This document shows, in pieces, positions 24,801-36,518 of a DNA stretch of 64,000 bases. Origin of the DNA: Labia minor (taxonomy: Eukaryota > Arthropoda > Insecta > Dermaptera > Spongiphoridae); NCBI GenBank assembly GCA_963082975.1, contig OY720350.1, positions 21,981,875-22,045,874 of the forward strand, given 5' to 3'. A program made the position numbers and the translations under genes. The number at the start of each line of letters is the position of its first letter. Positions within the stretch are counted from its first letter, which is position 1. The notes beneath the pieces were generated by a model. It searched no databases. It was not told where the DNA came from and was given only the letters and a program-made list of their open reading frames with translations.

Positions 24801-26898
24801 TTTTTTGTAAGCATAGAAGATTAAAAATGGAACATGAAATCAAGGTATGACCACAACTTAAAGGATCAACTCATTTATTAATAAAATATAAAAATTTATA
24901 TTTATATGAATAAATAAATTCAATAATGAATTAGTTAATGAGACAGAATTAGTAATGTTTTATTTTCAATATATCATGAAAATTGATATTTGTATACTAT
25001 TGAACTATTTTTATTGATTAAAACGCTTTTTATAATAGCTATATATTTAATAATTGACAATCATTTTAAAAAATTAACATCTCATTAATATTTATATACA
25101 AGCTATTATCGATTTGTTTATTAGAAAATTTTGTTTTTTAGAATAGGAATTCTAAATATTTTAAAATTAAACATTTTAATTAGAAACAGGAGATAATAAT
25201 GACAATAATTATATGATATTAACCAATTTATTATTATTATATTATTGTTATAATTATAGTTATGATTATTAGTATATGGTATGGAAGAAACTTACTAAAA
25301 TTTTGATTTGCTCTCTCATTTGTATATTATAGTTATTTTATTAATTTAGATTTATTTTTTGGCAACCAATTTAAACCTTCAAGATTCAACCTTCGAGATA
25401 TATCTATAATAATAAAAGCAAGTGTAATGTGTCTGTCTGTCTGTCTGTCTGACCGAGCTCTCCAGCCAAATCTATCGCACGCAGGGACCTGGAATTTTTT
25501 ACACGAAAGCACAAAGGGGCTGGCCACCAGACCTCGAAGCCCGATTTTCGATTTTTGAATTAGAAAAATTTTAAAAAAATTATAAAGAATATAATAGTTT
25601 AGTTACCATTACCAGTTTAGTTACCATACTAGATCATAGAGGCGCTGGTGGCGATAATTTGGCGTTAATTTAAATTCTGAGCAATGTGCAGATAAAAATC
25701 TTTTTATATATCTATTGATATTTACAATATCTCAATTGATCTTATTGGCCTTTAAAACTTTGAAAACATTCACATTACGGCTATAATTTAAAACTATTAA
25801 TTTTTAAGATTATGTGAGTAAATTATTTTAATTAAGAAAATTTGATCTCATAATTGGATTTTCACGTAAGATTTTAATATATAATATATTTTTTAATATT
25901 ATTTTTATAGTAGTTTAGTGTTATGCTAATTTTATATTTTATTTTTATTTTGTTTACTCTGATTTTTTTTTAAATAAATTAATAACATTTAAAGTAGCAT
26001 AAAAAAATAATCGAGGTAGGAAAATTGATGGGGTTTGAAATTAAGATTCAAATTGTAATGCCCAGCGCTCAAGTGGAGATGCCCATTAAAGGGGATTTAG
26101 GTGATTTTAAAGACGCTGTTTTAATTGCAAGATCGGATATTGCTAAAATAAATAAGAAAATTATTGTAAGTAAAAAATATATTAATTGAAATTATAAAAT
26201 TGTGATATAATGATACATTTTATTTTATTTGTAATGTCAGGCGGCTGGAAATAAAAAAATTGAAGTAATGAAACGAGCTGCTAAATTTAAGATAAAAATT
26301 TCAAAAGCCGAATGGCAAAATCAAAAATTAAAAATGCAAATTGAAGATTTAAAAGAAGATTTATACTATATGAACCATTTTAAAGTAAGTATTTTTTATA
26401 ATATTTACCCTAAGAAATTACATATAAAATTAGCTGGAGTGTCTCCACTCGACTATCTCGCAATATGAATTGGATTAAATAACTTAATATATTATATTTA
26501 AATTAAATTTAATTAATTATAAATTATAAATAATAAATATTAAACCAGCGCATGTTTGACTTTTTGTTGATTGCACCACGTCACGTGTTGGCGCGTGAGA
26601 TTTGCAGTGTTAAAAAATTAATTCTGGTAATTTCAGCTAATCAATCAAGCTGAAATTCTATATATAGCAGTTTTATACAATTATTAATCATATGAAAAAT
26701 TATCAAACATATATCTTTATTTTTACCGTCACTTTAGAGGAAAAAAAATCAAAACGTACGTAATGACCCTCTTCCGGTTGAGCTACATTTCTCAAAAGTT
26801 GATAGAAAACTATGAATTTTGAATAATGCTCATGTACCAAATTGCATCATTCTAGCTCAAACCGTTTTTGCGTAATCTTGGTTACACACACACACACT

Positions 26899-26931
<33 letters not shown>

Positions 26932-27782
26932 ACACTCACAGTCATTTTTCTCAACCTTAGTGAAAATGATTCAGGAACCTTCAAAACGTTTAAAAACATC
27001 AAAATCTCAACATCGAAAATTTTCGTGATCGCAATACTATCTCTTACGAGATTGTAAAAAGGATAAAGAAAAACAAATTTTGATCAGATTGTTTTAATCA
27101 GACATTTTTTGTAACAATTTGCATATAGACTTATTTTAATAATTAATATTCATATATTTTAGTTAACGAGAGATATGAGAAATTATTTAATTTTAAAAAA
27201 ACGTGGAATCGAAAAAGACTATGGACCAGAGACTTTGGAAAATTTACCTAAAAGCTATGCAAAGGTAATTTATTTGATTTTCTGATTAATTCTATTAAAA
27301 ATTATAAAAAAATGAATGAATTCTAAATGTATTTTAAATATTTTATCAGAATATTAAAAAAATATTTTTTTAATATCTAGATGTTTGAAAAAATAAAAAA
27401 TTTCGAAAAGAAAAAAGTCGATAAAATTGATAAATTAATAAAAATGAAATTGAAAGAAAATGAAATTTTGGATAAAAAAATTATAGAATTAAATGTTCAA
27501 ATGAATGAATATCAATTAAAGAGAGATTTAAAAAAGGAAGAAAAAGATAAAAAGGAACAAAAGAAAAGGTAAATCAAATTAAATTTAAATAATAATAATT
27601 TTTTTAAGGTAATAAATTCATTAATCAATAATTTTATAGGCTTGACGATATAATGAAAGTTTCAAGACTCACACGTGAAATAAACAAGGCCTTTAATGAA
27701 TATTTACAATTAAATACAATTTATTAATAAGAAAAAATTACGTACATTTCCAACATTAACTCCACATCCCCCTGATTTGTAA
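21855..27782 (+). CDS. CFAP43: CFAP43-like axonemal coiled-coil protein, C-terminal half, frame-broken
   Basis: Exons with GT-AG borders: 21855-21992, 22080-22226, 22685-22839, 23179-23361, 24607-24844, 26016-26165, 26241-26384, 27163-27264, 27381-27568, 27640-27727 (or 27782). Telling segments are LMKMMNGVLEIRWEDEIKRD, DPGDYDIEDIKTVKAYEEQV, KLYDLRLKVESAIDQEKF, the KLY/RRRPR join between exons 4 and 5, FKDAVLIARSDIAKIN and an LRTFPTLTP end. They match my memory of CFAP43, a sperm-flagellum and ciliary protein; CFAP44 is the alternative. The N-terminal WD40 exons are not in the window. Frame breaks: four extra bases in exon 1 (after DDFRER), one extra G and one missing A in exon 4, and an indel before the conserved C-terminus. 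A coiled-coil stretch expected after exon 5 was not found. It is either a pseudogene or carries assembly indels. Confidence 0.62.
22881..23048. mobile_element. 168-bp MITE with perfect 20-bp TIRs
   Basis: ACACCACATATTTGTATAAT at the left is exactly inverted at the right end. Inside, CGACTCAAG and CTTGAGTCG form a second hairpin. It sits in the intron between exons 3 and 4 of the CFAP43-like gene. No clear target duplication. Confidence 0.75.
23450..23730. other. Possible SINE in CFAP43 intron
   Basis: GGATTCAAGTCCC fits a polymerase III B box and T arm, about 40 bases after a candidate A-box region (GTCAATGAAGTTGACTC). The following 150 bases show no coding sense. No poly-A tail or second copy is seen. 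Confidence 0.25.
23901..24218. mobile_element. hAT MITE, TSD TTCTAGTC
   Basis: Termini CAGGGGTAGGCAACC and the inverse of the right end, CATGGATAGGCAATC, are imperfect inverted repeats. TTCTAGTC is duplicated at 23893-23900 and 24219-24226. An internal tandem repeat (AAAATGTTTAAGAGCCTGA, twice) is present. It lies in the intron between exons 4 and 5 of the CFAP43-like gene. Confidence 0.85.
24850..26010. other. CFAP43-like intron with a TGTC-repeat element
   Basis: AT-rich intron. From about 25420 to 25700 lies a GC-richer insert with a TGTC run (25429-25452) and GACCGAGCTCTCCAGCC, ending with the CTAGATCATAGAGGCGCTGG stretch shared with 6765-6815. I looked here for the missing coiled-coil exon and found none. 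Confidence 0.5.
26440..26715 (+). mobile_element. LTR-like fossil fragment
   Basis: Diverged copy of the first 300 bases of 16258-17154, with the same TGTCTCC start and a TATA-like CTATATATAGCAG. Only this end portion is present. Fossil, old, truncated; it lies in the intron after 26384. Confidence 0.4.
26715..27060. repeat. CA microsatellite in element debris
   Basis: A CA run of about 55 bases (26884-26940) follows sequence with a CTCAAACCGTTTTTGCGTAA-type transposon end. Intronic, non-coding. Confidence 0.6.
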
Positions 27783-28210
27783 GATGCACAAATTTACTAT
27801 TTTTATTCTTTTATTAAGTAATAGATAATATTTTTGAAAATACTTTAGTTATTACTTTAACTATTATTTTTTAGAATTTCTTTAACACATTAATATCTAA
27901 TTAAAATTAAAAATATTTTATATTATTTTATTTACCTAATTTCCCTATTTTGGTCCTAATTTATAATATAATATAATATAAAGGTAATTAGTTTATGAAT
28001 AATATTTTGATAATTAATTCAAGAGAAAATTGCGAAAAACAATGTAATAGCAAGAATTGCACCAGCAGTTATTTTCTAAATACAAAAATACAAAAATATT
28101 TATTCAGACAAAGAATATTTAATTTGAACAATAAATTTTATTTAGCGCCCAATAATTGTAGTTTGTTATCTCGATAGTAAAATAATTATCAATGTATTGT
28201 ATTGTAATAA
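27783..28210. other. Sequence after the CFAP43-like gene
   Basis: AT-rich. A 60-codon frame at 27995-28177 is cysteine-containing, but I see no family resemblance. In another frame 28044-28076 reads VIARIAPAVIF, which could be the start of the small gene described next; the bases just before it read ATG, one base out of frame. Confidence 0.3.
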
Positions 28211-28216
28211 TAAGGT

Positions 28217-28514
28217 ATGCTTGGTATGATTTTATTATTTTCATAAGTAGTTTTATTCGTACCTTTATTTCTTGATACTTTCAAACTTAATTATTATGAT
28301 TTATCTTGGATGGGAAGACAAAAGTTTCAGTACCACATCAGTATATTATATCTAAATACATTTTATTAAATTAAATAATAAAATAAGTTTTTTACTTTAG
28401 TAAATATTTGTCAAAAAAATGTTTAATAAAATATTAATTTAATTTTTTAGATATTTTAAAGGACCACCTGCAGATATATTTCATAATTATTGTAAAGGAA
28501 GTCAAGAAAAATAA
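28217..28514 (+). pseudogene. Possible small membrane-protein gene, two exons, uncertain
   Basis: The plus strand 28217-28323 reads MLGMILLFS, a TAA, then VVLFVPLFLDTFKLNYYDL and SWMGRQK up to a GT donor at 28324. After TTTTTTAG, 28451-28514 reads YFKGPPADIFHNYCKGSQEK and stops. The phases join exactly (AA plus A gives Lys). The hydrophobic segment followed by a polar, Pro/Cys-containing tail looks like a small single-pass membrane protein, but I do not recognise a family. The in-frame TAA (28244-28246) breaks it unless splicing avoids it. A possible first piece lies at 28044-28076. It sits between two converging genes. This could be chance; confidence is low. Confidence 0.3.
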
Positions 28515-29049
28515 AATTACATTTTAATTGTCTAAAAATTATTAAGATATACTGTAGTTATTTTTATTGGATTTATAGGATTATAAAATAAAATAAAGAA
28601 AAGTTTTGTAACCAATAATTACTAAAATTTTATTTTATAAAATATAAATGTATGATATAATTCAACATCAGAAAATATACATTTTATTGTGTCATGAAAT
28701 AGAGCTACACTAAAAGAAAAGAAAATTTAAAATAAAAAATTTACTAAAAATATATTTTCTTAAAAGTGTGTTTTTTTTACTTTTAATGGATGATGAAATG
28801 AAAACATATATTTCTTATATATAGATGTATTAGAAGGTAGTTCCAAGGCACAATTCGATTCGTTTGGATGATAACTTAAAAGTATATTTTTACATCATTT
28901 TAATTGTGTTATTAATATTTTATTTTGCATTTTACCAAAAATAAATTATTATTATAATTTATTTTTATAATTCATATTAAATAACTATGAATCATTCATT
29001 AAGATAGTGTTTAATAATTATATTATTGAATGATAAGTTTTTTTTTTAA
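28515..29049. other. Convergent intergenic region
   Basis: AT-rich spacer holding the probable 3' UTRs of the genes on both sides. Several AATAAA-like signals exist in both directions (for example AATAAA near 28590). No gene seen. Confidence 0.5.
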
Positions 29050-32000
29050 TTAAGGGTGGAATTTCTTGGAAGAATCCCTAGCATGTTGTTTGAGAAGTTC
29101 GCAGGGTTGGAAGGGTTCGCCATAGAATGATTGAAATTTTTCCATTTTTTCAACTAATTTGTTAGCACCATATGTGTCAACCCATCGGAATGGTCCACCA
29201 GAAAATGGTGGAAAGCCAATGCCATAAATAGCACCAATGTCACCATCCAACTAAAAATGTATTTAAATTAATAAATAAATAAAAATAAACAATTAAGCAA
29301 TTATACAATTAAAAGGTTTAAGTTTAAATATTTTGAAAAATATTTTTGATTCACTTTAAAATCGTTTAAAATTAGAATTAAGAACTACTTACTGGATTGT
29401 CTAGGATTCCTTCTTGAAGGCATAAAACTGCCTCATTTACAAGTCGAGAAACCATTCTCATCTGAAGATCTTCATCAGAATCTGCTCCTTTTGATTCCAA
29501 AGAATATTTCTTAAGTAATGTTAACAAATCTTCATTAAAATATTTAACATTGACTTCTTCCTCATAGACATATATACCCAAGCCAGATTTTCGACCTTAA
29601 ATGTTAATCAATTAATTAAACATTGCATATATTATCAAATTAATTTAGATTATTTATAAATACAATTATTAAATAAATATTTTATTATTAAAATTAATAT
29701 TTAAAAAATATTGTTGAAATTAAATTATAAATGTCAAATATGTAATGTTTATTTACATTTTATGATTTCCCTACTTTAACCAGATAAGATACAAAGAAGA
29801 TAATTTTGTGTATATTATTTTAAATTATCTTACAATCATTCGAACACTTAACAAAATAAAAAAAAAATAACAAGTCAGACAAATTACGTGTGGCAATGGA
29901 TTTCTCTACGTTGTTTGGTATGATTGATATGATATTATGGAATATAATTAGATAAGCTTGAGTTATTTTCTAATTGTTACTTTCTCCTTTCTTTAATTAA
30001 ATTAAATTTATCTTATCTTTGTTATGAAGCAAAATTTCTTCCATGTTTGATTCATCATCACAAATAAATCGTCAATTATTTTATTTAATTATAACTTAAA
30101 TGCAATTCATTTTTAGAGTGACTGTGATTTAAAATCACATGACTGACTGAATATTCAAAAATGATATCTTTAATTTTTTACATCCATGTTTTAACTAGCT
30201 TCAATGAAATTTCAATATTTTGTTTTTTATTTTTACAACTTTTTATCATAAATAGAAATTTTAGAAAATTAAATTAAAATGTAAATTGTACTGATTAAAA
30301 ATGTAATTTACCAAGGAATCCACTTCGGACCATAACTTTGAGCACTTCAATATCGCCACCTATAAATCTTGGTCCAAATTCTTGAGCAAGGTATTTTGCA
30401 ATATGAGCAGCAACATCAACACCCACTTCATCCAAGAATGTTGCCGCACCAACAATAAAACCGAAGGATTTACTTAATTCGTCAAGTTTCTTTGGATCAG
30501 TTCCTTGTTGAAGGATTCGTAAAGCTTCACCTTGCATGGCAGCAATAATTCGAGTTGTATAAAACCCGGGACCATCTTTTACTGTAATTACGACTTTGCC
30601 TTGACGGAGACCCACATCTACTGCACTTGCCGCTGTATCTTTGGAAGTTTTATCCGTTGTGATAATTTCAAGTAGTTCTCTTTTATCGACTGGGGAGAAA
30701 TAATGCATACCGATAACCTAAAAATAAATAAGGAAATTTATAATTTTTAAAAAAAATTAAACGGTGTGAGTATAATAAAATGATTGAAATATTTGGGAAT
30801 GTAAGTAAGATTTAATGTTTATTCAGAAAACTCACTTTATCAGGGCGAGAGCTTGCTTGAGCAATTTTTGTAATTGAAAGTGCGCTATTATTGATTCCAA
30901 CTATGCAATGAGGAGGGACAGCTGCTTCTATTTCATTAATGACTTTGTTGACTTGCTTCTATTTCATTAATGACTTCAAAACTAAGACCTTCAAAACCAT
31001 TGTCAATAACTAGATCACATTTCAACAAAGAATCATAATCGTCTCTACTATGGAGATTAGATAAATATCGGTGGTGCTCCATACTATTATTTTTTTAAAG
31101 AAATCATTAAATCAAAAATTAATAAAAAGAAAAGAAAAAAATAATGAAATAAATAATAATGAGGGATTGTTTCTAATAAAATTTTACAATTTAGAAATAT
31201 TAAATTGTTAAATTGAAAATAATCACCTTGACATTTTTTTCTTTTTGACAGCAGTAATAAATCTATTTTCAATTTGACTAAGGCCCTGATAAAGGTCTAT
31301 TATATTAGTGTCTTTAAGGATGACATTCATTCCTTTAACTAGAGAAAGGTGAGCGATTTCAGTGCCCTTTAAACAAGGTCCAACAAGAGCTACAGTTCTG
31401 AAAAATAAATTGATGTAAAGTTATTATTTTAATAAGATGAATATAAAATTGAATTTTTTGAAAAATTCATTTTGAAGAAAATAGATTTATTTATTTATAT
31501 TAAATCACACAAATATAAATAAAAAAAATTTCAAATAAAATTATTATATAAATTAAGTATGAACATATATCTTTTTTAATGGAAAAATATAAATAATTAA
31601 TATTTTTGGAAAATGTTATTTATAATTAAATAATGGCTACAATTTAATAAAATTTGAATATATCAATATTATACGATATAAAGAACTCTAATGATCCAAT
31701 AGTTATATCTATTAAATTAAATACAATCTAGATTGTAATAAATTAAATCTTACTTAACACGCCGTTGGGGTTTACCAAATCGATTTTTTTTACATTCAGT
31801 TTGGCCCTTAAAGAGACCCCGAAGTCCTAGGGATTGTGATGTTAAGGCAAGATCACTGAATGCTTCAGCTTCTTCTTTATAGCCAGCAACTTGTCCTTTC
31901 TCAAGTCCTGTTTTGATAACATCAAGAATCTAAATAATCAAAATAAATAAAAGAGATAATTAAAAACAATAATATTTATACTTTGGTTATTTTTGTACTT

Positions 32001-35000
32001 ACCCTTAGTTTAGAGGGATAATGGCCTCCAGACATTTTCATTACTTCCTCTCTTACACTATCAAATATTTTATTACGTGACCATTTATATTTCAGAGCAA
32101 AAGAGATAATTTTATCCTTTAAGGGTTTCTTATGTTTCTCTTTCAATTTGCCACTAGCAATATCCTTTGCCGTTTTAATAGCCGTTTCTTCAAGATACAC
32201 CAGAGTTCTTAAACAAATAAAACTAATATTAATATATAATCATAATATTTTCAATTCTTAAAAAATTTTAAATGGTGTATTTTTATATAATTTAAATGAA
32301 TTGATACATATACATATTACAAATTCTTGCAAATCAATAAAAAAAATTTTTAATTGTATATTTATTATATATATAATAGATTATTATAAATAATTATCAT
32401 AATACAGGATAAAAATGGATCGTTTATTTCATTATGTCCTTTTAGGTGGAGATCGTAGAGAAAAAGACAAAACATAAATACATTAATTATGAATTTTTCT
32501 CTAAAGGAGCTTTAAAATAGTCAGGTAAGTAGTTTACTATTAAGACTCACTTGACGATATTGATTATTGTTATTATTATTAATGTGGAAGAAAAATGTTT
32601 ACCTTTCTTCAGGCCCTATGGAATCTACTAAAAGATCAACTAATCCTAATTTTTTAGCTTCATCTGCTTTTACGGTTCGACCTGATAAAGCCATATTTAA
32701 AAGTATAGGGACACTTGTAATAGCAGGTAATCTTTGCGTTCCTCCAGCGCCTGGAATAAGTCCTAACTCTACTTCTGGAAGACCAAGACCTGTTTTACGA
32801 TCTTTAACAGCTAAACGGTAGTGACAAGCCAAGGCTACCTAAAAATTTAGAAAAATAGTAAAAATAGTTATTCAAATTATAAATATAGATAATGAATTCA
32901 TAACTAATTATAATTATGTAGTGCCTCACGCGACCAACAGATGGCGCTCACTTAAATATTAACATCATTACGATAGTAACACTTGTGAATATTGTATATA
33001 GATTTAAGAGAATAACAAAATAAATTTAGAGTTTTTACCATCAGCAATATATCTATCATTTATATAATTTGCCAACTCTCACATGTCCTTCCTCAGACAT
33101 CCACAACTAAGTGGTGACATGCACCACAATTATATGTAAATTATGATTTAACATACTTCAAGTCCACTGCCTAAACAGGATCCTTGGATCGCAGCAACGA
33201 TAGGCTTTGGCGATCGTTCGATTGAAGCAGCAATATGTTGACCTTGCTCCGAAACTTTTCTGAATTCTTCTTTTGTTTTACATTTGTCCAACATTTTAAT
33301 ATCAGGTCCAGCAATAAAGCAATCCGATTTTCCACTAATGAGAACAGCGCCTTCAATTGAACTATCACTTTGGACTTTAAAAAGAATTTGTTGCATCTCT
33401 GACATAACTTCATGGTTAAGTGAATTTACCTAAAAAAAATTATAATATTTAATTATAATAAAAATATAAATGTTTTTTGTTTAATTCATTAATATTAATA
33501 AACTAATTTAATTATTTCTTTTCAAAAAAATATAAATATAAGTATAAAAATAAAAAAAATAATAAAAGTGTGGAGTAAATATTTATAATTATAAAAATAT
33601 ATAATAAAATTAATTAAATTTATTAAAACATTATATTTATCTTAATTTAATGATTATCTAAAGGAAATTTAAAATAAAACTCACAGGAATTAATAATTTT
33701 AAATAAAAATAATTATTTTTACATTGAAATAAATCAATAATTATATAGGTAAATAGTGAGGAAACAGAATTTTAATTATATATATATACTAGGTGTATGC
33801 ATATGAAACCGCCGTTTTGAGTTGTACACATACCAAAAGGAATAAAATAAAATCGTTTTAAAATAAATAATATAATATATGAAATATCATATTAATATAT
33901 ATATATTTATATTAATGATACAAATTCATAAATGTTATAAACAAATTAAATGACTGAAGAAATTTTATTTTTGAAAGGCAATCCCCTCATAATGGGCACT
34001 GAACGGAGCGGACGATATTTTTTTAACAAACAGGTTAATTTTGCATTTCATCAGCTATAAAACTTTACTATTAATTATTCTTATTTAATTTAAAAATCAA
34101 TTGTTTTTTAAATAAATTGTATCATTTATTTTTTTATTATCGAAATTGGAGTGATGATCACGAAAAATTTTTCTGAATATTTTAATTTAAACATAGAATG
34201 TTTTTTTTTGAATTATTATTAATTATTAATAACCTTATATATCTTCAATCTTTCAATTTTTATCAGTTGATTAAAATTATAACAAATAAATTTTAAATTT
34301 TTATTTATTATTCTAGATTATTTTGAAATGATTTAAATATATAACAGTTAATAATTGTTTACTTTCTAATTAAGGAATTATATCTTGATTTACTATATAT
34401 ACAGATTGTACGTTGACAATTTGTTGTGTGCTGATGAGATTTCTTTAAAGGTTTAAAGTATTCATAGATTTAATAAAAATTTTAGTATAATTGATCATAT
34501 ATAATTTCAATTTTTCTATTAAAATAATTGTAGAATTTTTGTATTATAATATAATGAATAAAAATTAAGTTAAATTTATGTATTCATAGATTTTTATTAA
34601 TCTCCCTTATATTATATATTATTATATTATATATAATTAATTTACTGATTAAATTAAAATATATTTTAAATAAGAACACAAAAAGAAATGAATGTTTTAT
34701 GTAATATACTGATTGAAACGAAATGGAACCTTTTACTACTTTCAACCAAATACTATGTACCACTCGGGGGTACAGGGGGCGGAGCCCCCGTCTAGGTGTG
34801 AAGAGCGCCGAAGGCGCTCTGAGCAGCTAGTTATTTATATATTTATCATTAAACTGTTATTTATAGAATAAAAAAAGTCTTAAAATAATAATGTGATTAT
34901 CAAATGATAAATAAATTATTCAAAGTTCATAAATATAATATTATTAGATTAAATGCAAGTCATTTAGAAGATAAAGGTTATTTATTAAATATTTATTTTA

Positions 35001-36518
35001 AATGATATATGTATGTAAATTTATTTATATAGGATATTTAGCAAATGCTAAATAGGAACTATGCCCACTTCAGTCTTACTTATTTATTATTAATATTTAT
35101 TATATAATATTTATATATATTTTATTTTTGAACGATTCTATTCATAGAAATTTCATTTCAGTTTACGAGAATATATATAATTATATGCCAACAGAGCTTG
35201 ATTAAGAAATCAAAAATATTTCTTAGTAAGAAACAATTTTCATTTTCTAAATATTTTATTGTAAATGTCATTTATGATATATATCTATATATAAAGAATA
35301 ATAATTAAAAATAAATCATTCATTATATCTTAAATCGAATATATATGAATATATAAAAATAATTTTAAATAATGTACATATATTTTATGAATGAAATGAT
35401 GGGTTTAAGTTTTGAAATTGATCAACTAAGCTCCCTCTCGATTAAATCATTTGCTTAGTTTATATTTAAGGTATTATAATAAGTTGACCTGTGGCCAGGT
35501 CCGAACCGACCGACGGTTTGAAATAAATTAATTTCCAGCTACAGAAACAATTTCAAATAATTTTAATATATCTATTAATGTAATAAAAAACAGATATGGA
35601 TAGAACATAAATATTTTTAATTTTATTTTATTTATAATATATAGCTGAAGTAGCCTGCGTTGCCGGCGTTACCCGAGGGTGTGACGTCATGAAGGGCTGG
35701 GTGACGTCATATAATTTTAAATTAAGAAAAACATAATGAAGATGATTTTTCCCGAGGATAAAACCAATACATTCGTGGTGATATGTAAAAAAATCTCCTT
35801 ATGTGAAATTTGGTGCAAAAATAACCCTTCCCTTCTTATCGTCGATCGCTAATACTACCACTTCCGGTTTCCGGATTTGCACCAAAAGTTGATCAATTCA
35901 TCCCACTGATGCATTAAGTAAATATACCAAATTTCATCAAAATCCGTTAAGCCGTTCAGGCTGTACACATCTATACGGACGGACAGACATCATGCTAAAA
36001 ATACCTTTTTCTGTTAAGAAAATGCATGATTCGTGGAGATATGTAAAAATATTCACATGTGAAATTTGGTGTGAAAACAATACCTCCCTTACTATCGTCG
36101 GTCGGTAAAAATGATCAACATGTGTTATATAAATATCAATTATATATTTAATCCTACATAATTTTGTTACATGATTAAATAAATCTCTTCATTACAATTA
36201 AATATAAATTCTAGTGGAATTTATGTAATTTCAAAAATATTTATGTATCAAAGTAGGGAAAAAAGGGGAAGGGTCAAAGTCTATATAATTAAGGTCATCG
36301 AAACTTTTAATTATAATGAAAAAAAATAATGAAAAATTCTTATAGTAGCTTATATTATTATAATTTAAATTATGTAGAATTGCAATGTTGTTAATAGAGA
36401 CAGTTTTTACTTACTTTTACATTTGGAGAATCCAAAGTAATCACACATATCCTATTGACAATTTTAGTTTTAATGTGATTTCCTGGAGCACTAGCAAAAG
36501 CTCGTAAGGGTATAGGTG
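29050..36518 (-). CDS. HADHA: Mitochondrial trifunctional enzyme subunit alpha (long-chain enoyl-CoA hydratase / 3-hydroxyacyl-CoA dehydrogenase)
   Basis: Ten exons, 5' to 3': 36415-36518, 33157-33429, 32603-32838, 32003-32207, 31754-31929, 31227-31397, 30836-31083, 30312-30717, 29393-29595, 29050-29250. All borders are GT-AG and phases agree, except exon 30836-31083. About 728 codons; only the first exon(s) with the mitochondrial targeting peptide are missing. Hydratase half: [10 protein letters not shown] and [15 protein letters not shown] keep both catalytic glutamates. Dehydrogenase half: GMHYFSP histidine and LLEIITT glutamate are kept. The NAD-binding loop is VGPCLKGTE instead of a GAGLMGAG-type GxGxxG, and VIDNGFEG replaces VIEAVFED. 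A 31-bp tandem duplication (30924-30954 and 30955 on) shifts the frame in the same region. In mitochondria the protein pairs with HADHB in fatty-acid beta-oxidation. Confidence 0.93.
30924..30985 (-). repeat. 31-bp tandem duplication inside a HADHA exon
   Basis: GCTTCTATTTCATTAATGAC starts at 30924 and again at 30955. Removing one 31-bp unit restores an exon of 217 nt, whose phase fits both neighbours and whose product reads [18 protein letters not shown]. As it stands, 31 is not a multiple of three and the frame is lost. Confidence 0.9.
34620..34830 (+). mobile_element. Helitron 3' terminus in HADHA intron
   Basis: Third member of the tail family: stem GAGCGCC (34803-34809), loop GAA, stem GGCGCTC (34813-34819), then CTAG at 34827-34830 followed by TT. 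It is absent from the duplicate at 56573, which is deleted there. Confidence 0.7.
34831..35478. other. HADHA intron, AT-rich
   Basis: Plain AT-rich intronic DNA. No element or gene recognised. Confidence 0.5.
35479..36113 (+). repeat. Family A full-length copy
   Basis: Runs from AATAAGTTGACC to GTCGGTAAAAA, about 635 bp, with the GTGACGTCAT repeats and the ACGGACGGACAGAC run. A variant piece reads GTAGCCTGCGTTGCCGGCGT (35648-35667), also seen near 39830 in altered form. It lies within the HADHA intron. Confidence 0.8.

Noticed and set aside
32567-32821. 84-codon plus-strand open frame
   Set aside because: It is the antisense shadow of the HADHA exon 32603-32838.
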